Shown here: positions 8,217 to 17,446 of the stretch, piece by piece | Layout: every line of letters begins with the position of its first letter | Position numbering within the stretch: the first letter of the stretch is position 1 | Source: an uncultured Eubacterium sp. | Lineage (GTDB): Bacteria > Bacillota > Clostridia > Lachnospirales > Lachnospiraceae | Assembly (NCBI GenBank): GCA_910577225.1 | Contig: CAJTMV010000040.1 | Span: 1-35,516 of the forward strand | Direction: 5' to 3' | DNA: 35,516 nt | The notes under the pieces: model-generated | What the model was told of the DNA's origin: nothing | The model's input: only the letters and a program-made list of their open reading frames with translations | Databases searched by the model: none | Translations under genes and position numbers: made by a program

Positions 8217-8660
8217 CTATGCGTCTGTCGCAACGCCTTTTTGCAGCATAATATTGGCATATACCGCTGACTCTCCGGTCGCGACAATCGCATAGGCTGT
8301 CTTTGCCTCTTCATAAAACGCAAACCGCCCGATATTGCCGACGCACCCGTCGCCGCGTTTCTCGTACTTTGCAATGATCCGCTTATATTCATCCCAAATC
8401 GGCGTTTTTACCGGATCTCCCGGCATAACCTCCATCAGAACGGCCGGATGCTCCACATATGTATCCAGCGGAAATACCTGCAGGATCGCGTCCAACAGCT
8501 CCGGTACGCCGTGTCCGTCGCAGCGGATAACGATCGCGTCTTTTCCCATGGATTCTGCCGGAAAATTTCCGTCTGCGATAACGATACGGTCGCTGTGCCC
8601 CATCTCACACAACACTTTTAGCAGCTGTGGGGACAGGATTTTTGGTATTCCTTTTAACAT
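8217..8660 (-). CDS. fucU: L-fucose mutarotase (RbsD/FucU family)
   Basis: A 147-residue cytosolic protein that interconverts the alpha and beta anomers of L-fucose, supplying the form used by fucose isomerase. Family marks are 'LKGIPKILSPQLLKVLCEMGHSD' with the catalytic-region histidine, 'IVIADGNFPAES', 'RCDGHGVPELLDAILQVFPLD', and the C-terminal 'FYEEAKTAYAIVATGE', which is typical of FucU rather than RbsD. The start at 8660 has GGAGG seven bases upstream; the frame stays open further upstream without support. It lies 26 bases after fucI and is the last gene of the operon, followed by a terminator. Confidence 0.95.
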   Translation of the reverse strand: MLKGIPKILSPQLLKVLCEMGHSDRIVIADGNFPAESMGKDAIVIRCDGHGVPELLDAILQVFPLDTYVEHPAVLMEVMPGDPVKTPIWDEYKRIIAKYEKRGDGCVGNIGRFAFYEEAKTAYAIVATGESAVYANIMLQKGVATDA

Positions 8661-8686
8661 GATAACCTCCCTGGCGCTCCTGTGGC

Positions 8687-10489
8687 CTATCTGATTGTTT
8701 TGTATAACGGGCCGTATGCCTGACACGCTCTGAAATCAGCGCCTTCTTTATCCATGCCAAACGCATTCCACGATGCCGGACGGAAAATCTTTTCTTCCGG
8801 TACGTTATGCATGGCAACCGGAATACGAAGCATGGAGCAGAGTGTAATCAGGTCTGCGCCAATATGTCCATAGCTGATTGCGCCGTGGTTTGCGCCCCAG
8901 TTGTTCATCACGTCATAAGCTGTGGCAAATGCGCCTGTTCCGGTCGTTCTTGGAGCAAACCAGGTACAAGGCCACGTATAATCTGTACGTTTCCACAATC
9001 TGTCGTTTACTTCATCTGGCAGATGCACGGTCCAGCCTTCTGCAATCTGTAACATCGGCCCTAAATTTTTCACCAGGTTTAACCGAATCATCGTAACCGG
9101 CATCTCTGCTTCTGTCACAAATCTGGAGGAATAGCCGCCGCCGCGGAAATAGCCAATGTCTGCATAATTCCATGTCGTTGCTTTTAAAATCGCTTCCTGA
9201 TCCTCCTGCGTCACTTCATACCACGGTTTGATCACAGCGTTTCCGTCGTTGTCCTTTGCCTGCCCGTTTGCGTCCAGACAGGCCGCGCCGGAATTAATCA
9301 GATGGATAAATCCGCCGGCTTCTTTTGCTTTTCCTTCCAGCTCATAGCCGGCAGCCTTTTTCACTGCCTGCGGACTCCAGTAAGTACGTACGTCCGCGAA
9401 AATCTGGGCGGTATTCGTCAGCAGCTTGTTAAACAGCATCCCAAGACCGTTTAGCACGTCGTTTTCCGTCGCCAGTATATACGGCTCTCTCGCCCCGTTC
9501 CAGTCAAAGGATGTATTTAACAGCGCTTCTGGATAGTCGCAGTTTGGATAAAAATCGGTCCACTGTCTCTGTCCCTGGAATCCTGCCGCAATCGCGTTGT
9601 GGCCCACTTTTTCTTCTTCGCATCCTTTTGGCAGATTTTCGTTTCCGTTCATCAGATCTTTGATAATACACATCATCTTTACGACAAATTCCCAGTCAGA
9701 ATCCTTCTGTTCTCTTGTCTTTTGCAGATTTTCCGGATTTTTATCAAAGCCTTCGATACATTTTTCCTTCGTCCATGCAAGCGCTTTTTCGTATTCGTCT
9801 TTGTCATAAATACCTTCGGTCATACGCCGGATAATTTCCACCTCGTCGACAGACTCCACACGCATTCCCAGATATTCCTCTATAAACGCCGGATCGATAA
9901 TCGAGCCGCCGATTCCCATACAGATCGAGCCGATCTGCAGATAAGATTTTCCGCGCATAGAAGCCGCTGCAACCGCCGCACGGCCAAATCTTAAAATCTT
10001 TTCCTCTACATCTTTTGGAATCGACGTATCGGTCGCCTCGCATACGTCGTGACCGTAAATGCCAAATGCCGGAAGTCCTTTTTGCGCATGAGTCGCAAGA
10101 ACGGATGCCAGATAAACAGCGCCCGGACGCTCGGTTCCGTTAAATCCCCATACTGCCTTGATCGTCATCGGATCCATATCCATGGTTTCCGCCCCATAGC
10201 ACCAGCAAGGCGTTACGGTCAGCGTAATATCTACGCCCGCTTTTTTAAATTTGTCTGCACAGGCTGCCGCTTCAGCGACACGTCCGATCGTCGTATCGGC
10301 AATCACTACCCTGACCGGTTCGCCATTTGTATATTTAAGATTTTCTTCCAGTAATTTTGCGGCAGCCTTTGCCATATTCATGGTCTGGTCTTCCAAAGAT
10401 TCACGTACTTTTAACGCTCCTCTTCTTCCGTCGATGGTTGGCCGGATTCCAATCACCGGATAATCGCCGATTAATCTTGATTTTGCCAT
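8687..10489 (-). CDS. fucI: L-fucose isomerase
   Basis: A 600-residue ketol isomerase converting L-fucose to L-fuculose, a Mn2+-dependent cytosolic hexamer in characterised members. Its length matches the family (about 590). Signatures include the N-terminal 'IGIRPTIDGRRGALKVRESLE', 'DTTIGRVAEAAACADKF', 'GFNGTERPGAVYLASVLATH', 'GIYGHDVCEATDTSIP', 'IGSICMGIGGSIIDP' and the C-terminal 'NWGANHGAISYGHIGADLI' with the metal-site histidine. The start has AGGAGG eight bases upstream. It lies 22 bases after the FGGY kinase gene, so kinase, isomerase and mutarotase are one transcriptional unit. This is the clearest marker that the pathway substrate is L-fucose; some family members also accept D-arabinose. 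Confidence 0.97.
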   Translation of the reverse strand: MAKSRLIGDYPVIGIRPTIDGRRGALKVRESLEDQTMNMAKAAAKLLEENLKYTNGEPVRVVIADTTIGRVAEAAACADKFKKAGVDITLTVTPCWCYGAETMDMDPMTIKAVWGFNGTERPGAVYLASVLATHAQKGLPAFGIYGHDVCEATDTSIPKDVEEKILRFGRAAVAAASMRGKSYLQIGSICMGIGGSIIDPAFIEEYLGMRVESVDEVEIIRRMTEGIYDKDEYEKALAWTKEKCIEGFDKNPENLQKTREQKDSDWEFVVKMMCIIKDLMNGNENLPKGCEEEKVGHNAIAAGFQGQRQWTDFYPNCDYPEALLNTSFDWNGAREPYILATENDVLNGLGMLFNKLLTNTAQIFADVRTYWSPQAVKKAAGYELEGKAKEAGGFIHLINSGAACLDANGQAKDNDGNAVIKPWYEVTQEDQEAILKATTWNYADIGYFRGGGYSSRFVTEAEMPVTMIRLNLVKNLGPMLQIAEGWTVHLPDEVNDRLWKRTDYTWPCTWFAPRTTGTGAFATAYDVMNNWGANHGAISYGHIGADLITLCSMLRIPVAMHNVPEEKIFRPASWNAFGMDKEGADFRACQAYGPLYKTIR

Positions 10490-10511
10490 AGCAACATTCC
10501 TCCTTCTTATA

Positions 10512-11990
10512 CTATCTTTCCTCTATATACATCTGAAATTTTTCATATGCCGCATCCCATGCGCTGACATCCTGCGGGAGATAGTCATATGTTGTTTCCG
10601 ATTTTGCTATCATACTTCTTGCCTGCGCCACATCCTGTATCATGCCAAGCGCAATCATCTGCATGACAATATTGCCAAGCGCTGTCGCTTCCACCGGACC
10701 TGCGATCACTCTGCGCCCACTTGCTCCGGCTGTCATCTGACACAACAGCTTACTTTGAATACCGCCGCCGATCATATGAATGACCTCGTAATGCTTCCCG
10801 GTGCAGGATTCGATCTGTTCCAGCGCATAACGGTATTTGAGCGCAAGGCTCTGGTTAATGCAGCGCATCACCTCTGCGACGCTCTGAGGCGCCTTTTGTC
10901 CGGTCCGTTCGCAGAATTTGCGAATGCGTTTTGGAATATTTCCGGCTGGGACAAATTCCGGCGCATCCGGATCGATAAAGCTGACGAACGGCTCGGCCGT
11001 AAGCGCCATCTGCTCCAGCTCTCCATAAGAATATTCCTGTCCTTCCCGTATCCACTGTCTGCGGCTCTCCTGCACCAGCCACAACCCAATAATATTTTTC
11101 AGCAGCGTCGTCGTATTGCCGTGTCCGCCTTCGTTGCTTACATTGCATGTTAACGACTGTTTTCCGATGACCGGAGCGTAAAGCTCGGTTCCAAACAGAC
11201 TCCAGGTGCCGCAGCTGATAAAAATAAAATCCTTCTCCTGTGTCGGCACCGCCACCACAGCGCTTTGCGTGTCATGACCTGCTACCGCGATGACTTTGGC
11301 TGCCCCAAGCCCCAGCTCTTCGCGGATTTCTTCCGTCAGCGTGCCAATCACCGTACCGCCTGGCACAATCACAGGCAGAATACTCTTTGGAATACCAAGC
11401 GCTTTTAATATCCGCTCCGACCATATTTTATGCTTCGCATCCAGCAGCTGCGTCGTGGACGCCATCGTATACTCCGCCCGTTTTTTTCCCGTCAGAAAAT
11501 AATTGAATAAATCCGGCGTCAGCAGCAGCGTATCCGCCCGCTCCAGCAGCCACGGACGCTTCTTTACCAGAGCGTACAGCTGAAAAATCGTATTAAAATT
11601 CTCAAACTGGTTTCCTGTTATCTCATAAATTTCTTCTTTCGAAAGCGCCCGGAATACTTCCTCCTGCATGCCCACGGTCCGCTGATCTCTGTAATGCACC
11701 GCGCTTTCCAATAACTCCCCATGCGCGTCGATCAGTCCGAAATCCACGCCCCAGGTATCGATACCCACGCTGTCAAAGCCGCCTTTTTGATTTGCGTACA
11801 TCATCCCCTGCCGGATCTCAAAAAACTGCCGCAGCGTGTCCCAATACATCGTTCCGTTTATCGTCACCGGGTCGTTGGAAAAACGATATACCTCCTCCAT
11901 ACGGATCTTATCGTCCTCCAGCCTTCCTAAAATGGCCCTGCCGCTTCCGCCGCCAAAATCAAAGGCCAGAACCTGTCCTTTCTTATCCAT
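10512..11990 (-). CDS. FGGY-family kinase (RhaB-type; probable L-fuculokinase)
   Basis: A 492-residue sugar kinase of the FGGY family, with the N-terminal phosphate loop 'DFGGGSGRAILGRL', 'SVGIDTWGVDFGLID', 'YRDQRT' and C-terminal 'HMIGGGIQSKLLCQMTA'. In these motifs it resembles rhamnulokinase (RhaB) more than E. coli FucK. Its position, 22 bases upstream of fucI and in the same direction, argues that it phosphorylates L-fuculose to L-fuculose-1-phosphate. Rhamnulose is a possible second substrate. The two cannot be separated from sequence alone, so I leave the symbol blank. The product feeds the class II aldolase at 30426-31232. Confidence 0.85.
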   Translation of the reverse strand: MDKKGQVLAFDFGGGSGRAILGRLEDDKIRMEEVYRFSNDPVTINGTMYWDTLRQFFEIRQGMMYANQKGGFDSVGIDTWGVDFGLIDAHGELLESAVHYRDQRTVGMQEEVFRALSKEEIYEITGNQFENFNTIFQLYALVKKRPWLLERADTLLLTPDLFNYFLTGKKRAEYTMASTTQLLDAKHKIWSERILKALGIPKSILPVIVPGGTVIGTLTEEIREELGLGAAKVIAVAGHDTQSAVVAVPTQEKDFIFISCGTWSLFGTELYAPVIGKQSLTCNVSNEGGHGNTTTLLKNIIGLWLVQESRRQWIREGQEYSYGELEQMALTAEPFVSFIDPDAPEFVPAGNIPKRIRKFCERTGQKAPQSVAEVMRCINQSLALKYRYALEQIESCTGKHYEVIHMIGGGIQSKLLCQMTAGASGRRVIAGPVEATALGNIVMQMIALGMIQDVAQARSMIAKSETTYDYLPQDVSAWDAAYEKFQMYIEER

Positions 11991-12032
11991 GATACTCCTC
12001 CCTCTCCGAAAGCCTCCCCGTCAGGCGCATCG

Positions 12033-12473
12033 TTAAAATATCCCCAAAATCTTATCATGAAACGACTGATAAAGCGTATCATAATCCGTATAGCTTATGT
12101 GATTGCCCGGAAAGCATTTTGCCCATACCCTGCAGATTCCCCGGACAATCTGCTCCGCATCCGGATGCCCCGTCTTTAAAAATGCCGGAAAGACATAGTA
12201 GATCAAAAACAGGTTCAGATCCGCCTGCTCGTATGACGGTATCTTCTTTTTGCCGGACGCAAACCTCTTTAACACCCCGTCTGTAAACCACGTTCCAATT
12301 TCCGTAACCGCCGCCTGCTTATCCGCAGCGTCTGCAGCATAAGCCGTAATTTCTTCCAGCTGCTTTGCATATTCAGTCTGAAACTGTGCGAAATAAACTT
12401 CATACGTCTGTTTTTTCAGACGTTTGAGCATCTTTTTTTTATTCTCAAATATCCGTTCTGTTTCTACCGGCAT
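12033..12473 (-). CDS. Unrecognised 146-residue protein in the fucose operon
   Basis: I do not recognise this family. The protein is soluble, with no signal peptide or membrane helix. A basic, probably helical N-terminus ('FENKKKMLKRLKKQTYEVYFAQFQTEY') is followed by an aromatic-rich C-terminal part ('LNLFLIYYVFPAFLKTGHPDAEQIVRGICRVWAKCFPGNHISYTDYDTLYQSF'). A good ribosome site (AGGAGAAGG) precedes the ATG, and the gene sits 42 bases ahead of the kinase gene and behind a terminator. It is therefore probably the first gene of the kinase-fucI-fucU unit or is reached by readthrough from the ABC genes. Its placement suggests a role in fucose use or its control, but nothing in the sequence states one. 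Confidence 0.75.
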   Translation of the reverse strand: MPVETERIFENKKKMLKRLKKQTYEVYFAQFQTEYAKQLEEITAYAADAADKQAAVTEIGTWFTDGVLKRFASGKKKIPSYEQADLNLFLIYYVFPAFLKTGHPDAEQIVRGICRVWAKCFPGNHISYTDYDTLYQSFHDKILGIF

Positions 12474-12494
12474 AAACCTTCTCCTTACTTTTTG

Positions 12495-12526
12495 AAAAAG
12501 GAACCGGGGCTGCCCGGTTCCTTTTT
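12495..12526 (-). terminator. Terminator between the ABC operon and the kinase-fucI-fucU genes
   Basis: A 14-bp perfect stem (AAAAAGGAACCGGG at 12495-12508, complement at 12513-12526) with a 4-base loop ends in a T tract on the minus strand. It lies about 75 bases past the binding-protein stop and about 20 bases ahead of the next gene. It should reduce, but may not abolish, readthrough into the metabolic genes. Confidence 0.85.
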
Positions 12527-12602
12527 GCGGCAGCCTGGCATCTTTTATCTGCCGCCGCTGTCAGTCAACTACCGTTTCGCTTCTGTTTCTGTAAACGAAT
12601 CA

Positions 12603-13775
12603 TTAGTCATAAAGGTTCTGTGAAATTTCTTCACTGTCCATATTTTCCGCTGTATACCACTGGCATCCGGTATCCACATCTGCGACTTCCTCGCCGTTTG
12701 CAGCGTTGACACAAAGCTGTACGACAGCTTCGCCCATGGCAACCGGAGCCTGTGTAATGGCGCCGATAAATTTACCGTTCTTTACCGCGTCCTTGATAAC
12801 TTTGCCGGAATCAAACGCAATACCGATCACCTGATCGTCGCCGGTACCGAATTTGTTCAGATTTTCATCACCCGTTACCATTGCGTCGCCGGAATGCTGG
12901 TTCGAACCATAAATAGCGATAATGTCCGGCTTATTTAACAGTGTCTGGCAGTCAACGGCTGACAGTTCGTTTGTAACAGAAGCCGGTACCACGATCTCAA
13001 GAATGACGTCTGCGCCGTCTTTCGTCTCGCCTGTGGAATCTGTCACATATTTATCGTTTCCTTCCACGGATACGGTCTTGCTGTCACCTTCTGCCAGCTC
13101 GATCATTTTATCTACAAATCCAAGTCCGCGGCTGATAATCGATTCCGAAGTAGCGTCCTGTCCCATAATGCCGATACGTACCGGGCCGGAAGCATTCGCG
13201 ATTCTTTCCTTTAACGCAGCCTTATATGCCTCTTCTGCCGCCAGAGCGCCTGCGTTATAATTATCCGTCGCTGCATTCGCAACAATCGCTCCTTCAGGGG
13301 CTCCTGGAACACCAGAGTCAAATCCTACAATCGGAATATTCGCGGACTGTGCCTGCGAAATCGCATCCAGACAGGCATCCGTATCCAGCGCTGCCAGCGC
13401 AATCGCATTCGGAGCCGCATTAATCGCATTTGTCAGCATCTGTACCTGATCGGCGATATCAGATTCTGAGTTTGGACCTACGAAATTAATCTTTACGCCA
13501 AGCTCATCCGCTCTCTTGTTCGCACCTTTTAATACGGCCTGCCAGTACTGATGCTGGAAACCTTTCGATACGATTTCAATCGACAAATCTCCTGCCGGCT
13601 TTGCATCGCTGCTGTCGCCTGCATCCGCGCCGTCGTCCGCGCTCTGGCTGTCGTCCGTCTTTGCTGTATCGTCCGTTTTTGTCGTGTCAGATGCGGACGG
13701 AGCGCTGCCGCATCCTGCCAGCATCGTTCCGATCATTGCTGCTGATAACAATACGCCTAATAACTTTTTCTTCAT
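12603..13775 (-). CDS. Sugar ABC transporter substrate-binding lipoprotein (RbsB type)
   Basis: A 390-residue extracellular binding protein anchored by a lipid. The signal peptide ends in lipobox LAGC (Cys22), followed by a flexible Asp/Ser/Thr/Ala-rich linker up to about residue 65. The periplasmic-binding-protein-like fold of the type I sugar class follows ('FQHQYWQAVLKGANKRADELG', 'AIALAALDTDACLDAISQAQ', 'IPIVGFDSG', 'DVIGIAFDSGKVIKDAVKNG'-like stretches). It is the last gene of the importer operon and is separated from the second permease by about 100 bases containing small hairpins. Such hairpins often raise the relative amount of binding protein. L-fucose is the expected ligand by context only. 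Confidence 0.93.
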   Translation of the reverse strand: MKKKLLGVLLSAAMIGTMLAGCGSAPSASDTTKTDDTAKTDDSQSADDGADAGDSSDAKPAGDLSIEIVSKGFQHQYWQAVLKGANKRADELGVKINFVGPNSESDIADQVQMLTNAINAAPNAIALAALDTDACLDAISQAQSANIPIVGFDSGVPGAPEGAIVANAATDNYNAGALAAEEAYKAALKERIANASGPVRIGIMGQDATSESIISRGLGFVDKMIELAEGDSKTVSVEGNDKYVTDSTGETKDGADVILEIVVPASVTNELSAVDCQTLLNKPDIIAIYGSNQHSGDAMVTGDENLNKFGTGDDQVIGIAFDSGKVIKDAVKNGKFIGAITQAPVAMGEAVVQLCVNAANGEEVADVDTGCQWYTAENMDSEEISQNLYD

Positions 13776-13877
13776 AGTATGTTCCTCCCTGTTTAGAATA
13801 TAATTTTGCGGACTGCCGTCTATCCTGCGGCATCCTTTTATTAAAACCGTCCTTTCCGGACAGAATTAATCCTGCTC

Positions 13878-14882
13878 TTAAGCTCTTTTTGCATTCTTTA
13901 ATACATCGATAAATACCGCAACGATTAATACGATACCGGTCACAATCTGCTGCCAGTTTGGCTGCAGGCCGATAAACGGAAGTCCTGTTTTTAACAGTGA
14001 CATTACGAATACGCCAAGCAGCGTTCCTGCAATCGTACCATATCCGCCGTTCATGGAAGTACCGCCGATAATGGCTCCTGCGATCGCGTCCAGCTCCAGT
14101 CCTGCGCCTGTACCAGGAGCAATCGTCTGAAACGTGGCCGCGTACGCGATACCCGCAAGACCCGTAAACAGTCCGGAAATAATATAAGCAAGCGACTGCC
14201 ATTTTACTACGTTGATACCGGATAATCTGGCAGCCTCCCTGTTGCTGCCCAAAGCGATAATATAACGCCCCGGCTTTGTCTTATTCAGCACAGTCGACAT
14301 CAGAACGACTGAAAGTATCACAAGGATAAAACCAATCGGAACATTTGTCCCTCCCAGATTCAGCTTGAAAATACTGCGAAATTTTCCAAGCGGATCCGAA
14401 GCCGGAGGCCAGGCAACCGCCATACCGCCCGTTAAAATCGAGCCCAGCCCTCTTGCCACCATCATACTGCCAAGTGTTGCGATAAACGGCGGCAGCTCCA
14501 GCTTTGCGGCTAAAAACGCGTTCAGACATCCCAGTACCAGTCCGACGCAAAGCGTAATTAACATCCCCACAGGAGCCGGAACGCCCTGATAAGTTACAAA
14601 ATATCCGCCGACAAGCGCTGCCGACACCATTCCGGTACCGATCGACAAATCCACGCCTCCGGTAATCAGCGGGAACGTTACGCCGATCGCCATAAAACTG
14701 ATATAATAGGAATAATCAAAAATACTGATAACCGTTGAATACTGGCGGAATGCCGGACTCATCACGCTAAACAGCATCGCCAGCAGCAAAATTACCATTA
14801 CAACCACAATCTTTTGTGTGCCGATTGCCCGAACCAGCGGATGATTGGTAAACGCATTCCCCTTTTTTCCGTTATTTTCCAT
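13878..14882 (-). CDS. Sugar ABC transporter permease (RbsC family), second permease
   Basis: A 334-residue integral membrane protein of the BPD_transp_2 family. It has about eight to ten hydrophobic helices, the signature 'PLITGGVDLSIGTGM' and the ATPase-coupling loop 'ALGSNREAARLSGINVVKW'. The start at 14882 is set by AGGAGG ahead of 'MENNGKKGN'; a longer upstream frame is unsupported. It lies 13 bases downstream of the ATPase gene. It shares its family with the other permease (16410-17396) but the two differ, so the membrane channel is probably a heterodimer. Confidence 0.93.
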   Translation of the reverse strand: MENNGKKGNAFTNHPLVRAIGTQKIVVVMVILLLAMLFSVMSPAFRQYSTVISIFDYSYYISFMAIGVTFPLITGGVDLSIGTGMVSAALVGGYFVTYQGVPAPVGMLITLCVGLVLGCLNAFLAAKLELPPFIATLGSMMVARGLGSILTGGMAVAWPPASDPLGKFRSIFKLNLGGTNVPIGFILVILSVVLMSTVLNKTKPGRYIIALGSNREAARLSGINVVKWQSLAYIISGLFTGLAGIAYAATFQTIAPGTGAGLELDAIAGAIIGGTSMNGGYGTIAGTLLGVFVMSLLKTGLPFIGLQPNWQQIVTGIVLIVAVFIDVLKNAKRA

Positions 14883-14895
14883 TTTCCGTTTCCTC

Positions 14896-16389
14896 CTAAT
14901 CCCGCATCGTTGCAGCATGCATGATGTTTTCCTGCGTAGCCTCTGCAATGTCAAGCTCTCCGGTCTTTCTGCCTTCACACATGACCACAATCCGGTCGCT
15001 CATTCTAAGAATCTCTGTCATCTCGGAAGAAATCATAATAATCGATTTTCCCTGTGCAGCCAGCTCATTCATCAGATGGTAAATCTCGCTTTTTGCCCCT
15101 ACGTCGATGCCTCTCGTAGGCTCGTCGAAAATCAGGATATCACAGTTTCGAATCAGCCATTTCGCAATGACGACCTTCTGCTGGTTTCCGCCAGACAGAT
15201 TGACGACAAGCTGATCTACCGACGGCGTCTTTGTTTTCAGTGACTTTACATATTTCAGTGCAACGTCATTTTCTTTCTTTTTATTGATAAAAATGCCATT
15301 CACATAATTGTCCAGATCTACCATGGTAGAATTCTCAGCTACCGATTTCTGGACAACGATACCATATCTTTTTCTGTCCTCTGACAGATAGCCAATGCCG
15401 CATTTTACCGCGTCCATCGGACTTTTAATCGTAACCTTTTGTCCATTTACATAAATATCGCCGCTGTCCATCGGATCTGCGCCAAACAGCGCCCTGGCTG
15501 TTTCGGTACGCCCCGCGCCCATCAGTCCGGAGAATCCGAGGATTTCTCCTTTATGCAGCTCAAAGCTGACGTCCCGCACCATTTTTCCCGCGTTCAGATG
15601 CTCCACCTTTAACACTACCGGCGCGTCTGCCGGCACATTGCTCTGCGTCTTTGGATCTTCATAAATGACGCGGCCTACCATCATGTTGATAATATCGTCC
15701 TTCGTACATTCCTTTGTGATCAGCGTGCCGACGTATCCCCCGTCGCGCATGACTGTTACCCGGTCTGTAATCACCTTGATCTCATCCATACGATGGGAAA
15801 TATATACGATACCAAGCTGCTTCTTACGCAGGTCGCGAATAATCTTAAACAGCTCCTCGATCTCAGCCTCGGTCAGCGCCGCCGAAGGCTCGTCGAACAC
15901 AATGACCTTCGCGTCGTGAGAAATCGCTTTTGCAATCTCGCACATCTGCTGCTTTCCAACTGTCAGATTCCCCATTTTTTCCGTAGGGTCAATTTTTATA
16001 TTTAATTTATCGAACAGCTTTTCCGCCTCTTCATTCATTTTTTTATCGTTAATCAGCTTACCGGACATTGCCTCGCGGCCGATAAAAATATTTTGCGCTA
16101 CGGTCAGATGGTTCATCATATTTAATTCCTGATGTACGATGACAATCCCTGCCTCCTGGGCATCCTTGGGATTGGTAAATTCCACTTCTTTCCCTTCGTA
16201 CACAATCGAGCCTTCATCTTTTTTATAGATACCGGTCAGCACCTTCATCAGCGTTGACTTTCCGGCGCCGTTCTCCCCCATCAGCGCAAGTACCTCTCCC
16301 TTTCGGACCTCCAGATTTACATGGTCCAGCGCATGCACGCCCGGGAAGGATTTGTCGATTCCGTTCATTTTTAAAATGATATCTCCCAC
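14896..16389 (-). CDS. Sugar ABC transporter ATP-binding protein with two nucleotide domains (RbsA/MglA type)
   Basis: A 497-residue duplicated ATPase that powers the importer. The first domain has Walker A 'GENGAGKS' (residues 38-45), a Q-loop around 'VIVHQELNMMNHLTV', 'LTVGKQQMCEIAKAIS' as its signature, and Walker B 'VIVFDEPSAALTE'. The second domain has the degenerate phosphate loop 'GLMGAGRTETARALFG' that is normal for this family, signature 'LSGGNQQKVVIAKWL' and 'LIFDEPTRGIDVGAK'. It is located between the two permease genes with short gaps (20 and 13 bases), in one operon with them. Confidence 0.96.
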   Translation of the reverse strand: MGDIILKMNGIDKSFPGVHALDHVNLEVRKGEVLALMGENGAGKSTLMKVLTGIYKKDEGSIVYEGKEVEFTNPKDAQEAGIVIVHQELNMMNHLTVAQNIFIGREAMSGKLINDKKMNEEAEKLFDKLNIKIDPTEKMGNLTVGKQQMCEIAKAISHDAKVIVFDEPSAALTEAEIEELFKIIRDLRKKQLGIVYISHRMDEIKVITDRVTVMRDGGYVGTLITKECTKDDIINMMVGRVIYEDPKTQSNVPADAPVVLKVEHLNAGKMVRDVSFELHKGEILGFSGLMGAGRTETARALFGADPMDSGDIYVNGQKVTIKSPMDAVKCGIGYLSEDRKRYGIVVQKSVAENSTMVDLDNYVNGIFINKKKENDVALKYVKSLKTKTPSVDQLVVNLSGGNQQKVVIAKWLIRNCDILIFDEPTRGIDVGAKSEIYHLMNELAAQGKSIIMISSEMTEILRMSDRIVVMCEGRKTGELDIAEATQENIMHAATMRD

Positions 16390-16409
16390 ACTCTCACCTT
16401 CCTATTCTG

Positions 16410-17396
16410 TTAATTGGCTCTCCTGCGGCTGCGTACATCCGCGTACACTGCTGCAATTACTATCAGTCCGGTAATGACATACTGCCAGTCTTTTTGAAAG
16501 CCCATGGCCAATATTCCTTCCTGGAGCAGAGAGATGATCATAATCCCGATAAACGTACCGCCGATGGATGCCGTACCGCCGGTCATCGACGTACCGCCCA
16601 TAACGCAGCCTGCAATCGCTTCATTATTAAACGTATCCCCCATACCCGGCTGTACCGTGGAATAAGCTCCCACATAAGCGATTGCCGCCATACCTGCCAG
16701 CATTCCGCACATAATATAAGCAAGCATTTCCCATTTTCTTACATTGACGCCTGATAAGCGCACAGCCTCTTTATTGCTGCCCAGACAGAGGATGTATCTT
16801 CCAATCTTCGTCTTGTTGAGCACAATCGCACAGATCACCGATATAACGATCAGTACAACGAGTCCCGTCGGAATCTGCGTGCCGTCTGAGGTCGTAATCT
16901 TTACCAGCATACGAAAGCTGCCGTTCTCCTGCGACGCCTGCGGCCAGCTGACAGACTGTGTCTTTGTGAAGACAGAGCCGATTCCCTTTGCAAGCATCAT
17001 ACTTGCCATAGACGTAATAAACGACGGCAGATTCCAGTACGCCACCAGATATCCGTTCAGACAGCCGAACGCCGCTCCGGTCAGTATCAATACCAAAAGC
17101 GCCAGAGGCAGCGGCACTCCCGACTTCGTTAACAGATACCCGGCAATCAGCGCGGAGCAAAACATCACCGGCCCAATGGAAAAATCGATGCCTCCCGTCG
17201 CAATGACAAACGTAACGCCCAGAGCCAAAAATCCCAGAAAATACGCGTAATTTAAGGCGCTCAGGATTCGGTTATAATTCAGAAATGTCGGACTTAATAT
17301 TGCAAATGTGAGATACATCAAAAGCAGTACGCAAAACAATACAAGCCTGTTAAATCCAACTTTCTTAACCAGCGCGTTGTTTTTAATCTTTTCCAA
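16410..17396 (-). CDS. Sugar ABC transporter permease (RbsC family), first permease
   Basis: A 328-residue membrane protein of the BPD_transp_2 family and the first gene of the importer operon. The signatures are 'FVIATGGIDFSIGPVM', 'CLGSNKEAVRLSGVNVRKWE' (ATPase contact loop) and 'GCVMGGTSMTGGTASIGG'. GGAGG precedes the start. The promoter with a palindromic site lies directly upstream (17447-17494). The substrate is inferred to be L-fucose or a fucose-bearing sugar from the neighbouring fucI and fucU. Confidence 0.93.
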   Translation of the reverse strand: MEKIKNNALVKKVGFNRLVLFCVLLLMYLTFAILSPTFLNYNRILSALNYAYFLGFLALGVTFVIATGGIDFSIGPVMFCSALIAGYLLTKSGVPLPLALLVLILTGAAFGCLNGYLVAYWNLPSFITSMASMMLAKGIGSVFTKTQSVSWPQASQENGSFRMLVKITTSDGTQIPTGLVVLIVISVICAIVLNKTKIGRYILCLGSNKEAVRLSGVNVRKWEMLAYIMCGMLAGMAAIAYVGAYSTVQPGMGDTFNNEAIAGCVMGGTSMTGGTASIGGTFIGIMIISLLQEGILAMGFQKDWQYVITGLIVIAAVYADVRSRRRAN

Positions 17397-17426
17397 TTTC
17401 CTTTCCTCCCATTCCTTTGTATTTCT

Positions 17427-17446
17427 TGTTTGCAGCTGTTGTGATC
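17427..17446 (-). promoter_or_regulatory. Possible DeoR-type operator just downstream of the ABC promoter
   Basis: On the plus strand two TGTT-starting decamers, TGTTTGCAGC and TGTTGTGATC, sit back to back with a 10-base period, immediately downstream of the -10 box. Their position and spacing mirror the better TGTT repeats beside the aldolase promoter. The match is weaker, with only the TGTT core repeated, so this is a tentative call. Confidence 0.4.
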
